Part shown: in pieces, positions 33,609 through 47,000 of the stretch
How the letters are laid out: each line of letters begins with the position of its first letter
Position numbering within the stretch: position 1 is the first letter of the stretch
Assembly: GCF_025602895.1 (NCBI RefSeq)
Contig: NW_026516339.1
Span: forward strand, 1-64,000
From: Polychytrium aggregatum
Lineage: Eukaryota > Chytridiomycota > Chytridiomycetes > Polychytriales
Direction of reading: 5' to 3'
DNA length: 64,000 nt
The notes under the pieces: model-generated
Seen by the model: only the letters and a program-made list of their open reading frames with translations
The model's database searches: none
What the model was told of the DNA's origin: nothing
Translations under genes and position numbers: made by a program

Positions 33609-36600
33609 CTATCTCCTCCTTAAACTACGGCGTGTTCCATCTTGAGTTCTCCTGGGGCCAGGCTTGTCTGGGTAGCGTCGGTGGTACTCCGCGGCCACCG
33701 TTGGGGCAAAGACAATGTCGGCGGGCTCCCAACTTCGATCGGTGACCGGGTAGCCTTTCCAATCGATGAGATAGTGCAGCTTTCCGCGCACGAACTTGGA
33801 GTCTAAGATCTCTTCGACCTCCCACTCCAAGTTCCCATCGATGACCACCGCAGGGGGCGGCGCTTGCACCCGACCCGGAAGCGAGTTCTTCTTGTAGGGC
33901 TCAAGAAGAGACACATGGAACACCGGGTGCACCTTTATGTCCTTTGGCAAGTCCAGGCGGAAAGCCAATGTCCCGACGGCCTCGAGGATGGTGAATGGTC
34001 CAATCCTCTGGTAATCCAGCTTCTTGCTTGGGCGAGTGGTGCTGATGTTACGAGTCAGCACCCAGACTTGATCGCCCGGACGCAAGTCGGGAGCCTGGGA
34101 CCTCCGGAGATCTGAGAAGTGCTTGTAGTCAGACTTTGCCTTCTCAAGATTCTCCTTCAACAGTGCCAGGTTCCGCTGGAGATGTTCAACCCTCTCCGTG
34201 GCAGAGGGAACATCAGGGCCGCCAGCGACAACGGGGACTTCGAACCTTGGGTGGAACCCATAGGTTGCCAAGAATGGCGAGGCATGTGTTGACGAGTTCT
34301 CGAGGTTATTGTAAGAGAACTCGGCCAACGGCAGCAGCTCGGCCCAGTCATCTTGCTGATACGACGTGTAACAGCGCAGGTATTGGTTGATGACCTGGTT
34401 GACCCTCTCAGTCTGTCCATCGGTCTGGGGATGGAAGGCCGTGGACAGACTGGTTTGGATCCCGAGCTGCGTGCAGAGTGCCTTCCAGAACCGAGAGGTG
34501 AACTGACTTCCTCGGTCTGAAACCACTGTGTCGGGGAGGCCATGGAGACGAAAGACATTGTCGAGGAACAGTGACGCAGTCTCCTCCGCCGACGGCAGTG
34601 AACGCCAGGACATAAAGTGTGCCATCTTTGTGAGGCTGCATACCACCACAAAGATGCAGGTGTGACCCTTGGACTTTGGCAGATCAGTGATAAAGTCCAT
34701 GGTCAGTGTCCCCCAGGGTCGATCGGCTGTCTGGAGTGGCAACAGGAACCCAAACGGCTTGTGTCGCGGAGCTTTCGAGCGTGCACAGGTGTCGCACGTC
34801 GAGACGTACTCTTTGACATCTTTCCGATAGGTTTGCCACCAAAACTGTCGCGATACCAGAGCCAGAGTCCGTCGGATGCCTGGATGACCCACAGCGACTG
34901 GGTCATGGCACGACTTGAGCGCCGGAACTCGGCACGACTCTGGGACCACAATCCTGTTCTGGAAGGTGAGGTACTGGCCATTCCAGACGAACTTCGGGTC
35001 ACGACGGTATTTGTCTAGACCGGGATCCCGAGCCTGCTCTTCGGCTATGAGCTGCAGCAAATCCACAGGGTCACTGCGACTTGCAACCGAAGAGCGGGCG
35101 TCTCTGCTTCGGAGCACGCGTATCACCGCGGCAGGATCGAGAAGCAGAGGCGGATCCCTCGACACGGAGGCCGACGAAGGGATGTAGTCCGAGCGACGAG
35201 ACAGGGCATCGGCCTTGCCGTTCCTCGCACCAGGACGGTACTGGATGCGGATGTCGAACCGAGACAAGAACTGGGACCACCGTGCATGACGCTGGTTTAG
35301 GATGCGAGCCGTTGCCAGGTACTCCAAGTTCTTGTGATCGGTCAGAACGGCAACGGGATGCTGGGCGCCTTCGAGGTAGTGTCGCCACGCCTCGAAAGCC
35401 TCCTTGATCGCCAACAGCTCTTTCTCGTATATGCTGTAGTTACGTTCAGCATTCGAGAGTGTCCGCGAATGGAACGAGCAAGGATGAAGGCGATCATCAG
35501 CACCCCGCTGGGAGAGCACGCATCCAAGCGCAAAGTCCGACGCATCTGACTCTACGACGAACGGCTTGGATGGGTCCGGATGCACCAGAACGGGCTCCGA
35601 AACGAAGGCATCCTTCAAGGATCTGAATGCTTTATCGGCTTCGCGGGACCACTGGAAGCCATGCGTCTTCCGGAAGAGCCGAGTCATGGGCCCCGCGATC
35701 TTTGCGTATCCATCGATGAAGCGTCGATAGAAGTTCGCAAACCCGACAAAGGATCGAAGATCCGAGATGTTGCGCGGTATGGGCCAATCCAAGATCGCAG
35801 AGAGCTTGGATCGCTCCATACCGATGCCCTCGGGCGAGACCATGAAACCAAGGAACGAGACCGAGGTTTTGGAGAACTCGCACTTCTCCAGCTTGCAATA
35901 CAGCTTTGCAGCTCGGAGCTTCGAGAGGACCTGCTTGACGTGCTCTACATGCTGCGACGGATCAGCACTGTAGATCAAGATATCGTCAAGATACGCAATT
36001 GCGAACTGGTCCAACTCGGTGCGCAGGACGTCGTTGATGAAGTGCTGGAACGTCGCTGGCGCGTTGGTGAGCCCAAAGGGCATCACCAAGTACTCGAAGT
36101 GCCCATATCGAGTACGGAAAGCTGTCTTCCACTCGTCCCCGGAGCGGATGCGCAGCAGATTGTAGGCTCCACGAAGGTCCAGCTTAGTGAACACCTTCGC
36201 GCCTCGAAGTCGGTCCAGCAGCTCGCCGATCAGCGGTAAAGGGTAACGGTTCTTTACCGTGATACCGTTCAGTGCGCGGTAGTCAACGCAAAGACGAAGT
36301 GAGCCGTCCTTCTTCTTGACGAAGAGGATTGGTGAGCCTGCTGGGGACGACGAAGGACGAACGAATCCCTTGGCAAGATTCTCGTCGAGATAGTCACGCA
36401 GAGCGTGAAGTTCGGGCTCGGACAGTGAGTACAGAGGCCCGAACTTTGGCGACTTGCCCGGCTCCAAGTCAATGGGGCAGTCATAAGGGCGATGCGGAGG
36501 CAAGGAGTCAGCTTCCTGTTTAGAGAAAACAGACAGGAAGTCCTTGTACTCCGCAGGCACTTCGACAGTCGCAGTGCTCGGCTCGTCAGTGGGCAGGACA

Positions 36601-37708
36601 TGGACCTGAAAGATGGTCAGGGGTTGCGTTCCATGCCTGCATGCATCCAAAGACTCGCGCATCGAGCGGTAATCAATGCTGCAGACGCGGAGAGGAGCGT
36701 CCGAGCTGAGAGGAGGGGCGTGGACAAGGTCAGAATAATGTTCGACGGTTACTTTATTCTGAACAATGTCCGAAGAACAAACAACAGGAGGAGGTACATC
36801 AAGGAGGGAAAGAGAACTGACAACAGAAGAAGGGGTTTGGGAAGAGCGAAGGGGTTCGGGAGGAACAAGACAAGAAGGGGAAGACGAAGGTGGGAGCGTA
36901 GGAGAGGAGCTTAGATCAATCAAAGGAGTGGAATCATCAAGAAGGGGAGTGACATTGGAGGAAGTGGAGCAAGACGAAAGAGAAGTAGTGCATGGAGAGG
37001 GGTCGGAATCAACAGAAGGAGGGAGACAAAGAAGACCGCGAGACCAGACAATCTTGGGCTCGGCGGTGCGCAACCAAGGAAAGCCAAGGATAAGTGGTTG
37101 ATGTGGAGACCTGATCACATCGAACCGAAGGCGTTGCGAGACGTCCCCGAGAATCACCTCGAGTGGAGCAGTCTCGCGGAGGATGGGGCCAGACGACAGC
37201 GGCTTACCATCCACGCCTTCCACTGCCAAGGGCGAAGCCTTGGAGCAGGTGGGGACAGAGTGTCGAGCAACAAAGTCCTCGTCGATAAAGTTGCCAGAGG
37301 CACCAGAATCGACAAGTCCTTCGCACGACAGAGAATCACCAGAAGGAAGACGAACAGCGACGGGAACAACCAACGAGCAACGACGAACAGACGAAACACA
37401 AGACTTTGGTTCGGTACCAGCTTCGGCACCAGGGTTGCGGCTAGCACAGACAGTTAACTTTGCCGAGGGTTGGCAGGACAGCTCAGGTATTTGCACCTGT
37501 GGATGAGGTGCAGTTCCCAGTGACACCAGAGGTGCCACGGGTACTATGCCAGAGCTGAGAGTGTCCGCCGGTCCAGAGGCAAGGCGAAGCTGTCCGCACA
37601 TCACTGCTTCCCCAGTACTTACCAAAGGCACCTTACCAATGTCTTCACTTTCGGAAGGCGGTGGGCACGGCTCCGGTTCAAGGCCTTCACTTAGAACCGG
37701 GCCTGGTC
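33609..37708 (-). CDS. pol: Pol polyprotein of B-4
   Basis: Reverse-strand copy of B-3 pol: protease [16 protein letters not shown], RNase H, integrase with D,D35E, chromodomain. It is uninterrupted from the slippery site to a TAG that touches the 3' LTR. It shares the Cys in VVVCSLTKMAHF. No residue difference from B-3 was noticed. Confidence 0.95.
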
Positions 37709-37715
37709 GTTTCCC
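37669..37715 (-). promoter_or_regulatory. -1 frameshift signal of B-4
   Basis: Slippery GGGAAAC at 37709-37715 (minus) and the stop-containing hairpin at 37673-37700. Confidence 0.86.
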
Positions 37716-38668
37716 GAACTGAAGTCTTGCACTTCTCCATCTTCGTAAACGATGGTGCGGATGATCCTCGGGCCGGGAGGTCCAGGGGGCGGTCCGGTAG
37801 CTCTGGTAGATCCAAACTTGACGGGGCAGTTTCGTACCAAGTGGCCCTTCTTGCCACAGTACAGGCAGAGTCCAAAGCGGCGGCGGCGTTGTTTCTCCTC
37901 GGCGGTCAGGGGTCCAGAGACGGCAGAGTCCACTTGCATGGGCTCGGAAACAATGTAGGAGGGGTGCGGCGGAGCGAGGACGGGCGCGGGAGCGATGGCG
38001 GGAACGGCAGCGGAGGCGGAACCAAAGGCGAACTGGGAAGACCGGTAGCGGGCAGGCGTGCTTCGGCGCTCTTGACGGCGCTCGCGGATTCGTGCATCGA
38101 GCTCGTTACAAAGCTCGATGTACTCCTCCAGATCTCGTGGCAGAGGGCGAACTCGCGAAAGTTCGTCTCTGACATCATCCGACAAGCCAAGTCGGAAGAA
38201 CGAGATCTTTGCACCGTCGTTCCAAGTCGTATCGGCGGCAATACGAAGGAACTCGGATGCATAGACTGCGCACGGGCGGTTGCCCTGAGACAGTGTGGTG
38301 ATCACTGACTCGGCAGTCCTGGCCCGATCAGGGTCGTCAAACACTTTGGAAAAGCGTTCTAGGAAATCGCCAAAAGAGTTGAGTCGGGGATCACCCATCT
38401 CAAGCATCGGAGTCGCCCACTGGAGAGCCGGTCCAGTGAGCAGACTAATGACGAATCCGACCTTAATCGGGTCAGCAGGGAACCGGTGGGGCTGCATTCG
38501 TATATACAGTTTGCACTGATTTACGAATGCCCGGAACCCTTGCCGGTTACCGTCGTAACGGTCCGGCATCTGCACGCTGTACCCAGCGGCAGGAGCATCG
38601 CGAGCTGTCCGGAGCTCGGCGAGCTCGGCCTCCAAGGCACGGAGGCGGTCCACGAGGGCAGGATCCAT
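37691..38668 (-). CDS. gag: Gag of B-4
   Basis: 325 residues with the same sequence as B-3 Gag: coiled-coil start, sushi-type capsid core and knuckle at residues 268-281. The leader tract before its ATG is 14 bases long on this strand. Confidence 0.94.
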   Translation of the reverse strand: MDPALVDRLRALEAELAELRTARDAPAAGYSVQMPDRYDGNRQGFRAFVNQCKLYIRMQPHRFPADPIKVGFVISLLTGPALQWATPMLEMGDPRLNSFGDFLERFSKVFDDPDRARTAESVITTLSQGNRPCAVYASEFLRIAADTTWNDGAKISFFRLGLSDDVRDELSRVRPLPRDLEEYIELCNELDARIRERRQERRSTPARYRSSQFAFGSASAAVPAIAPAPVLAPPHPSYIVSEPMQVDSAVSGPLTAEEKQRRRRFGLCLYCGKKGHLVRNCPVKFGSTRATGPPPGPPGPRIIRTIVYEDGEVQDFSSGNDQARF

Positions 38669-38846
38669 GGCGGGACTGGGACTGGGACTGGGAAAAAAAA
38701 AAAAAAGCGAGGAGGTTCAAGAACAGGAGAGCGAAGAGGGCTCAGACACAAGTGTGCTTGAGGTTCGGACAGGACTAGGAAAGGGGCGGGGCTAGGAGCG
38801 GAAGATACCAAGCAGGTGGTATCAGTAGAAGAGAGTTCGAACAAAG

Positions 38847-39265
38847 TGTAAGGAGTGAACAAGCGCAAGGACGAAGACCAAGTGCTTGGTATGAGCTTTA
38901 TTAGCTTTTAGCCCCGAACACCAAAGAACAAGTTTTGTTCGAACTGGTGTTCAACATAGGCTCAGACATGCAGGGCTATTTATAGACCGGGAGAAGGTCG
39001 AGGGGCAAAAGTGGGCGAGAAGGGTGGAGCATCACAGAGAAGCGAGAAGGGGGTGCGAGAGTGGCTGGTGTGCAAGCGAGAGAGGCTTGGCACAGCCCGG
39101 GGACATGTGCCGAGCGGTGGGGGAGGCAGGAAACCAGTAGACGCGGGTGGCAACGGCGCGTGCTCATGCATGGGGGCAAACAAACACGTGGGGACTCATG
39201 ATTGGTGCGGAGGGCGAGAGCATGCGGGACAATCTCATTGGTCCGTTGTGATGCTGGTCATCACA
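38847..39265 (-). repeat. 5' LTR of B-4
   Basis: 419 bp; promoter for minus-strand transcription. The self-complementary primer site follows at about 38834-38845. Confidence 0.94.
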
Positions 39266-40058
39266 CGCCTCGACCAGCCAAGACGACTGGGACATACAGC
39301 TGAGTCATGCAGAGTTTGCATACAACACCGCCAAGTCGAGCACAACTGGCTTGAGCCCCTTTGAGGCGCTCTACGGATTCCAGCCTGATGTTCCCACCTC
39401 CTTGACACTGACCGAGTCCACGGCTGGATTGCCTCCCAAACCAAGTGCCTTTGTCAAAGATCATCAAGTCCGACACAAGATGATCGCCGACGCGCTCACG
39501 GATGCGCAACAAGTGATGGCGAAGTACTACGACCGCCGACACCAGGATGTCTCCTTTGAAGTTGGAGACCTTGTCTACCTGGACGCCGACAACATCAAGG
39601 TCCCCGAAGCCCAGTCAAAGAAGTTGTTGCCCAAGTACCGAGGACCGTTCAAGATAGCGGCCCGACCCAGTCCCCTCAACTACCTGTTGGACTTGCCACC
39701 TGGAAGCAAGCTCCATCCTGTCTTCCATGTGTCCAAGCTGCGTCGCCACACGACCCGCAGTCCAGCACAGTTCCCCGACGCCGACGAAGGTGTCCCGGAC
39801 GACGCACCACTGGAAGACGACCTCGGACAATACTATACTCAAGAATATGAAGTCGAAAGGATCGTGAGGCACAAGAAAGTGGCTGATGGGTCACTTCGGT
39901 TTTATGTCAAGTGGGTTGGTTACCCACACTCGGGCAACACATGGCAAACACTGGAGGACTTGTCCCATGCACCCGAGGAGCTGAGTAAATACGGTAAACA
40001 CCTCGAGGAGCCCCAAATAAAGAGCACACGCAGGGCTCCTCGCAGGAAGCCTTCTTAA
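39266..40058 (+). pseudogene. pol: C-2 pol, part 3 (integrase end, chromodomain)
   Basis: Last part of C-2 pol, matching C-1 from 20295 to the TAA at 21085. It holds the integrase C-terminal module ([22 protein letters not shown]) and the chromodomain ([11 protein letters not shown]...[10 protein letters not shown]). Confidence 0.92.
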
Positions 40059-40067
40059 GTGTGGGAG

Positions 40068-40376
40068 TGTAGGAGATGGTATCTCCGACGCTGTGCTGCG
40101 CGTACTGCGCGTACTGCGCGGCGCAGTGGGTCGTGACCTGTGCTGCGCTTTGCGTTTTCACGCACCGCAGGCAGGCCACCGCAGGGTATACCTGCGGGTT
40201 GCCCCCGTTCCCCCCGTTTGTCTGGAGTTCGGTTTTATCGTGAATAAACGTAAGTGCTCCCCGAGCTCACCCGTCCGCTAGAGTAGCCTAGCACCGCCCT
40301 GTTCTGCCCCGTCCTGTCTTGTCTTGTACCCCCTCCCTCCCCGTCTTGCCCCAACGTCCCAGTAGTGGACGTTACA
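40068..40376 (+). repeat. 3' LTR of C-2
   Basis: 309 bp, same as the C-1 LTR. It is followed by tgctc of D-2, the expected right-hand target duplication. The partner on the left is lost together with the 5' end of C-2. Confidence 0.92.
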
Positions 40377-43300
40377 TGCTCACAGCCGAGCAGCACCTCG
40401 CAAGTAAGCGAGGTGGTCTGTTCGGCGATACGAACATCTTCCCCCTCTGACTCGTCATTATCGGACGATAAGCTTCTTCTTCCGGCCACCCTTGTCGTCA
40501 TGAGTCTTTCTGGCCCGGTCTCCATCTCCCTTTCTGTTTTTATTGATGATGGATGCACCGCTCTTGCCCTCATTGATCCTGCCTTTGCGGATCTCCATAA
40601 ACTCTCTCTTATCCCTCTTTCTACTCCTTACTCCGTTTCCCTTGCTGATGGTTCTTCGGCCGGTTTCATTCGTTTCCAAACCGTGCCTTTGACTTTGACC
40701 ATTGGTTCCCACACCGAGTCGATTTCTTTTCTTGTGACTCGACTCTCCACCACTCCCATCACTCTTGGTCTTCCCTGGATGCGCTTGCACAATCCAGTTG
40801 TTAATTGGAAGTCCCTCTCCCTTTCATTCTCCGACCCCTCTTGCCTTGCTGATGGACACATCCTCGCGGATGTCTCTGCTTCTTCCTTGGACACTCCGTC
40901 CGCTTCCGGCTCTTCGCCTCCCCCTTCGGGCACTTCGCCTTTGACTCCTCCTCCCTCCGGTCCTTCCCTTACACCGGTTCCCTCCTTTGGCACTTCGCCT
41001 TCCCTTTCTTCCCGCCTTGACTCTGCTTCGCTTTCTGAAGAGCCAACGGCTTTATCTTCACCCGACATTGAGCTCGTTAATGCGGCGAGTCTTCTCCGTC
41101 TTGCACGGGAAGACAAGCTCGACATTTTCGCTGCCCAAATGGATATCCGTCCTCCTTCGCCGGAGACGTATCCTACGGTGTCGATAAGGTCCGTGCTCAC
41201 GACGAAGGTGTATGCCGAGTCTGGCACCCCTGTTGACTCTCGAGGTGTCCCGCTCAAATACAATGAGTTTGGCGACGTTTTCAGCCTCAAGTCTGACCCT
41301 CCTTCTTCCTTGCCTCCTCATCGTCCGTATGACTTGTCTATTGAGTTTGTACGGACCGAGGATGGAAAGGAACCTCGTTTGCCAAAGCCGGGGAAAGTCT
41401 ATCCTTTGTCCCCGGCCGAGGAATCTGCTCTTTCGGAGTATCTGACAAACGCCCTCGCACGTGGTTGGATCTCCAAATCCTCTTCTCCCGTTGGTGCTCC
41501 CTGCTTCTTCGTGAAGAAGCCCAATGGTGGTCTTCGCCTTTGCGTCGACTACCGGGGCCTCAATGCCATCACGAAGAAGAATCGCTACCCTCTTCCCCTC
41601 TTCCAGGATCTCCTGGATAAACTCTCTTCTGCCCGCATCTTTTCACACCTTGACCTTCCGGATGCTTACCACTTGGTTCGTGTCAAGAAGGGCGATGAGT
41701 GGAAGACTGCTTTTGTTTGTAAATCTGGCTCTTTTGAGTACAATGTTATCCCCTTTGGTCTTTCGAATGCCCCCGCTGCTTTCCAGTTTTTTATGAACGA
41801 CATCTTCTCGGACCTCCTTGGTGTCTGTGTTGTCATTTATCTTGACGACATCCTGATCTTCTCAAAAGATCCCCAGGAGCATGAGGAGCATGTTAAGCTT
41901 GTTCTTTCTCGCCTTCGTGAACACTCTCTTAAGGTCAATCCGGCCAAGTGTTCTTTTGACCTTTCTGAAGTTGATTTTCTCGGCATGATCATTTCTGCCG
42001 ATGGCATCAAAATGGACCCTGCCAAGGTCGAGGCCGTTTCTCTTTGGCCTGTTCCCTCTTCTGCTCGCGACATCCAAGTCTTTATTGGTTTCGCAAACTT
42101 TTATCGCCGCTTCGTCAAGGACTTTTCTGCACTTGCTCGTCCTTTGACTTCACTCACCACCAAATCCTCCATCTTCTCTTGGTCTCCCGAGGCCCAAGAG
42201 GCTTTTGATTCTCTTAAACGTTCTTTCACTTCCGCACCTATTCTTCGATACTTTGATTTCTCTAAACCCGCTGTCATCGAGCCCGATGCTTCTGATTTTG
42301 CTTTGGGTGCCGTCCTTTCCCAGTTTGACCCTGACGGCGCTCTTCACCCCGTTGCTTTTCACTCTCGGCAATTCCGTCCCGCCGAGGTGAATTATGACAC
42401 CCACGACAAAGAGCTCCTTGCCATTGTCGATTCCTTCACTGCCTGGCGTCATTACTTGATGGCTGCCGACCCCGATCATCCCACTCTTGTTTTCTCCGAT
42501 CATCAGAACCTTACCCGGTTCACTTCCGCTTCCCAACTTTCTCGCCGCCAATTCCGGTGGGCCCAATTCCTTTCTGATTTTGCTTTTCGCATTTACCACC
42601 GCCCTGGTCGCCTCAACACCAAAGCCGATGCTCTCAGTCGCCGTTCTGACTTTGAGATAAAGCCTGGTGACTCCCTCCACTCCACCAACTTCCTTCAGCT
42701 GTTCGAGTCTATTTCTCTCGACAGCATCACTGTTATCGGCTCGAATCCCGACTTTCTTTCCGAGATTCGAGCTGCCACCCTTTCTTGTTCCCTTCTTTCC
42801 GACTTCAACGCCAAACGTCTTGATGGCGATTACTCTTTCCGTGACGGTCTCCTTTACTTTAAAGACCTGATCGTTGTCCCTTCCCCCGAGCTCCAGCTCA
42901 AAGTGTTTGAGCAACGTCACTGCTCCGCTGCCGCTGGTCACTTTGGTCTTGCCAAGACCGTTGAGCTCATCTCCCGGGACTTTCACTGGCCCCGGCTTCG
43001 TAAGTCTGTGCGTCGCTTCATTGCTAATTGTGAAGCGTGCCAGCGAGCCAAGCCGTCCCGTCACTCCCCTTATGGTTTACTTCACCCTCTCCCCGTTCCT
43101 TCCGAACGTTGGTGGGACCTGTCGATGGACTTCATCACGGATCTCCCACCTTCGAACGGCTTTGACTCCATCTTCGTGGTTAAGGACCGCCTGTCCAAAC
43201 AAGCACACTTTGTGCCCACCACGAAGACGGTTACAGGCGAGCAAACCGCCGAACTCTTCCTCTCCCACATCTTCCGCTTGCATGGTTGTCCCCGGTCTAT

Positions 43301-43454
43301 TGTTTCGGACCGAGGAACTCAGTTTACTTCGGCCTTCTGGAGGCGCTTCAATGAGCTTCTGAAGACGAAGATTTCCCTTTCTTCTGCCTTCCACCCCGAG
43401 ACCGACGGTTCGACCGAGGTTCTCAACCAGGTCATCGAGCAGTATTTGCGTATC
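40377..43454 (+). pseudogene. pol: D-2 pol, part 1 (gag tail, protease, RT, RNase H, integrase core)
   Basis: Family D pol, open from the C-2 junction to codons for EQYLRI, where E is inserted (duplication gtatc, 43450-43454 and 62128-62132). Protease motif FIDDGCTA, RT YLDDILIFS, RNase H EPDASDFALG, integrase SMDFITDLP and VSDRGTQFTSAF. It differs from D-1 at scattered, mostly silent positions and by three extra bases in the serine/proline-rich linker near 40900-40960. The 5' LTR and nearly all of gag are missing, because C-2 sits at the gag/pol frameshift site and its left side is lost. Confidence 0.92.
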
Positions 43455-44035
43455 TGTCAAGACTGGACAACGGGGCAAGCAGGGAAGTGCGCAAGAGTCC
43501 TAATACAAGACTCGAACGTAGGGAGAGGAGCGGGGACTGGACTGGGACACAGAGTGTCAAGTGTAAAGCCAAAGTTTTATTCTAGATCCAAGGCTTAGGA
43601 TACTAAAAATACAAAGTGGCAAGACGAAGGCAAAGGACAGAGGCTGGTCGGAGGACTATTTATGCGAGCGCCAAGGATCGACGCTGCAGAGCGAGGGGGC
43701 AGGAGCGAAGCAGCGGCGGGGAGGGCGAAGCAGCGAGCGAAGCAGGTGGCGGCCGTGACTCGGGATCCGTGAGTCAGCGGGCGTCAGTGGCGGCGGCATG
43801 GCGGCGCCAAGGCGTCAGGCGGCGTCGAGGCGGCGTCGTGGGCGTAACCCATGACCAACAGCAAGGAAGCGGGAACGGAACACAGACAGCGCGCGTGCTG
43901 GCGGTAAGACAACAAGGCAGCACAGCGCGGGAAACGAACAAACAGAAGGAAGGGAAAGCGCTAAGGCAGGCAAACAGAAAGGAAAGGGCAATGGTAAAGG
44001 AAGGAAGAGGGCAAAGGCAGAGGGTGTTCATGACA
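43455..44035 (-). repeat. 3' LTR of E
   Basis: 581 bp with TG...CA ends, identical by eye to the 5' LTR. It contains AATAAA on the minus strand near 43580. Confidence 0.93.
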
Positions 44036-47000
44036 CTACCCCCCTCTCAAGGCCCGAGCTCCGAGAGGGCCAGGCTTCGAGGGATGAGAGGAGTGGTAGG
44101 ATGCGACAGGCTCCGGGCAATGTGCAAGATTGCTGGCGGGCTCCCAGGTGCAATCCATCACCGTGTAGCCACGCCAGTGCACAAGATACTGGAGCTTACC
44201 TCGGAACAGCCTGGAGTCCAGGATCTGTTCGACTTCCCATTCGTCGTGGCCGTCGACTTGGATGGGTGGAGGGGGCGGGATCGTTCGACCTGGGATCTTG
44301 TCGTCGGCGGCAGGCTCGAGCAGGGAGACGTGGAAGACAGGATGAATGCGCATGGACGAGGGCAAGTCCAACTTGAAAGCGCGGGAACCGACTTGAGCGA
44401 CGATCTTGAACGGCCCAAGCTTGGTGTGGTCGAGCTTGGCCGTGGGTCGCTGGGTCTTGATGTTCTTGGCGGAGAGCCAGACTCGGTCTCCAACCTTGAA
44501 CGGAGGGGAAGGGGAGTGGCCGGGGTCGTAGAACTTGGCTTGGGAGTCCTGGGCAAGGGCGATGTTGAACTTGAGTTCATCGTGGAGGGAGTGAATGGCT
44601 CGGGCTTGATCGTCGGCGACGGAGGCATTCTTGGTGGTGCGGGGAAGGGCGACGGAAAAACGAGGGTGGTAGCCGGTGTAGGCGAAGAAGGGGGAGCAGC
44701 CGAGGGTTGCTTGAGAGGTGTTGTTGTAGGTGAACTCGGCGTGAGGGAGGAGCTGGGCCCAGTCGTCTTGCTGGAAGTTGATGAAGCAGCGGAGGTACTG
44801 CTCGAGGATGGCGTTGACCCGCTCGGTCTGGCCGTCGGTCTGCGGATGGAACGCAGTCGACATCTTGTGCTTGATCTTGAGGCGGGTCAGGACGGCTTGG
44901 AAGAACTTGGAGGCAAAGGTAGATCCTCGGTCTGAGACGATATCGTCTGGAAGACCGTGCTTGGTGAAGACGTGCTCGACAAACATCCGAGCAGTGTCCT
45001 CGGCGTTGGCCTCGTTGCTTGACGGGACGAAGTGGGCCATCTTGGTGAAGCGGTCGACAAACACACAGATGGCTGTGTGTCCAGAGGACTCGGGAAGCTG
45101 GGTGATGAAGTCGACCGAAACAGAAGACCAAGGGCGATCGGGAACAGGGAGCGAGGCAAGGAGTCCGTAGGGTTTGTGACGGGAGTGCTTGTTCCGCTGG
45201 CAGGTGTCGCATCCGGAGACATACTCCTTGATGTAACGACGCATGGTCGGCCAGTGGAAGGTCCGGGAGACGAGCTCAAAGGTCTTGGCGACGCCGAAGT
45301 GGCCGGCAGTCGGCGAGTCGTGGCACTCGACGAGGATCTTGCGCTTGAGCTCGGGGACATCGGGGACGCAGACGAGACCTTCAAAGAGCAGAAGGTCGTT
45401 GTCGACGGAGTAGCCGGGACAGGAGGCAGGATTCTTGAGAACTTGGGACAGGATCGGACCAAAGGTAGAGTCCTTCTTGAGGTTTGACTTGATGAGGGCG
45501 GCGATATCCTCGGACTCGGGGGCAACGGGAACAGCTCGGAGGGCGGAAACGAAGAGTTTTGGTGGCAGCAGGGTCTGGGTGTTCGGGGAGCTACGGGAGT
45601 CACCCCCCTCCTTAGGGAACTTGTCCTTGCGGGAGAGGGCGTCGGCGGCATTGTTGAGGGTTCCGGGTCGATACCTGATGACGAAGTTATAATCGCCAAG
45701 GATCTCGGACCAACGGACTTGGCGACGGCTGAGGTTGCGGGAGGTCTGGAAGTATTCGAGGTTCTTGTGGTCGGTGACGACCTCGGTGGCTTGGGAGGAG
45801 AACTCGAGGTAGTGTCTCCATTGCTTGAAGGCTGCGACGATGGCGAGAAGTTCCTTATCATAGATTTGATAATTCATTTCTGCATCGAGCAGCTTCCGGG
45901 AGTAGAAAGCCACGGGGTGCAGGAGGCCTTCGTCGTCGCGCTGACTGAGAACAGCGCCAAGAGCATAGTCAGATGCGTCGGCTTCGATGACGCACTGACG
46001 CTCGGGGTCGAAGTGGCGGAGGACAGGACCGGTGCTCAGGCATTCCTTAAGCTTCAGGAATGACGTTTGAGCCGAGGGAGACCAGGAGAACTTGATGTCC
46101 TTCTTCAGGAGGTCCGTCAGCGGGGTGGCGATCTTGGAGTAGTCCTTGACGAACCGACGGTAGAAGTTCGCCAGGCCGAGGAAGACTTGGATGTCGTGGG
46201 CAGATCGGGGGATCTCCCACTCCTGGATGGCCTTGACCTTGTCGGGATCCATGGAGATTCCATCGGGCGAGATGATGAACCCGAGGAAGGCGACGGAGGA
46301 CTGGTCGAACTCACACTTTTCAAGCTTGAGTGAGAGTCCGGCGTCTTGGAGCTTGGTCAGGACTTTCTTGACATGAGCGTCGTGCTCGGTAGGATCGGAG
46401 GAGTAGATGAGGATGTCGTCCAGGTAGACGACCACGAACTGGTCAAGGTATTCACGGAGGACATCGTTGACGAAGGCTTGGAACGAGGCAGGAGCGTTGG
46501 TCAAGCCGAACGGCATGACGTTGTACTCGAAGTGGCCGTAGCGGCAGCGGAAGGCCGTCTTCCACTCTTCACCTTCAGCGATGCGCAAGAGGTTGTATGC
46601 GCCTCGCATGTCGAGCTTGGTGAAGATCTTGGCCTTGCCGAGGTTGTCGAACGTCTCGGCAATCAGGGGCAAGGGGCAGCGGTTCGGCACGGTGATCTTG
46701 TTCAGGGCCCGGTAGTCGACGCAGAGACGGAGGGAGCCATCCTTCTTCTTGACGAACAGGACTGGGGCACCGGCAGGGGACTCGGAACGGCGGATGAAAC
46801 CCTTGGACAAGTTTTCTTGGATGTAGGTGTGGAGGGCGTCCATCTCCGGCTTGGAGAGGTTGTAGACGGGCCCAAACGACGGAGACGCACCTTCGACCAA
46901 CGGGATCGTGTGGTCGTGAGGGCGGTGCTGGGGGAGCTTGTCGGCCTCGGACTTGGAAAACACCTTGGCAAAGGACGAGTACTTGGAGGGGACAGAGGGT

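Larger units (their letters stand above)
33190..39265 (-). mobile_element. B-4: intact LTR retrotransposon, family B, minus strand
   Basis: 6076 bp with LTRs 33190-33608 (3') and 38847-39265 (5'), duplication cgcct. Gag and pol are open and identical by eye to B-3. With B-3 it forms a 6-kb inverted repeat. Confidence 0.96.

Noticed and set aside
33609-39364. Many long open frames antisense to B, C and D genes
   Set aside because: They mirror the codon bias of the true genes, have no family motif, and shift with the real frame between copies.
43616-44935. Plus-strand open frame of 439 codons across the E LTR and pol end
   Set aside because: Antisense to E pol and LTR; composition is repetitive and lacks any domain.
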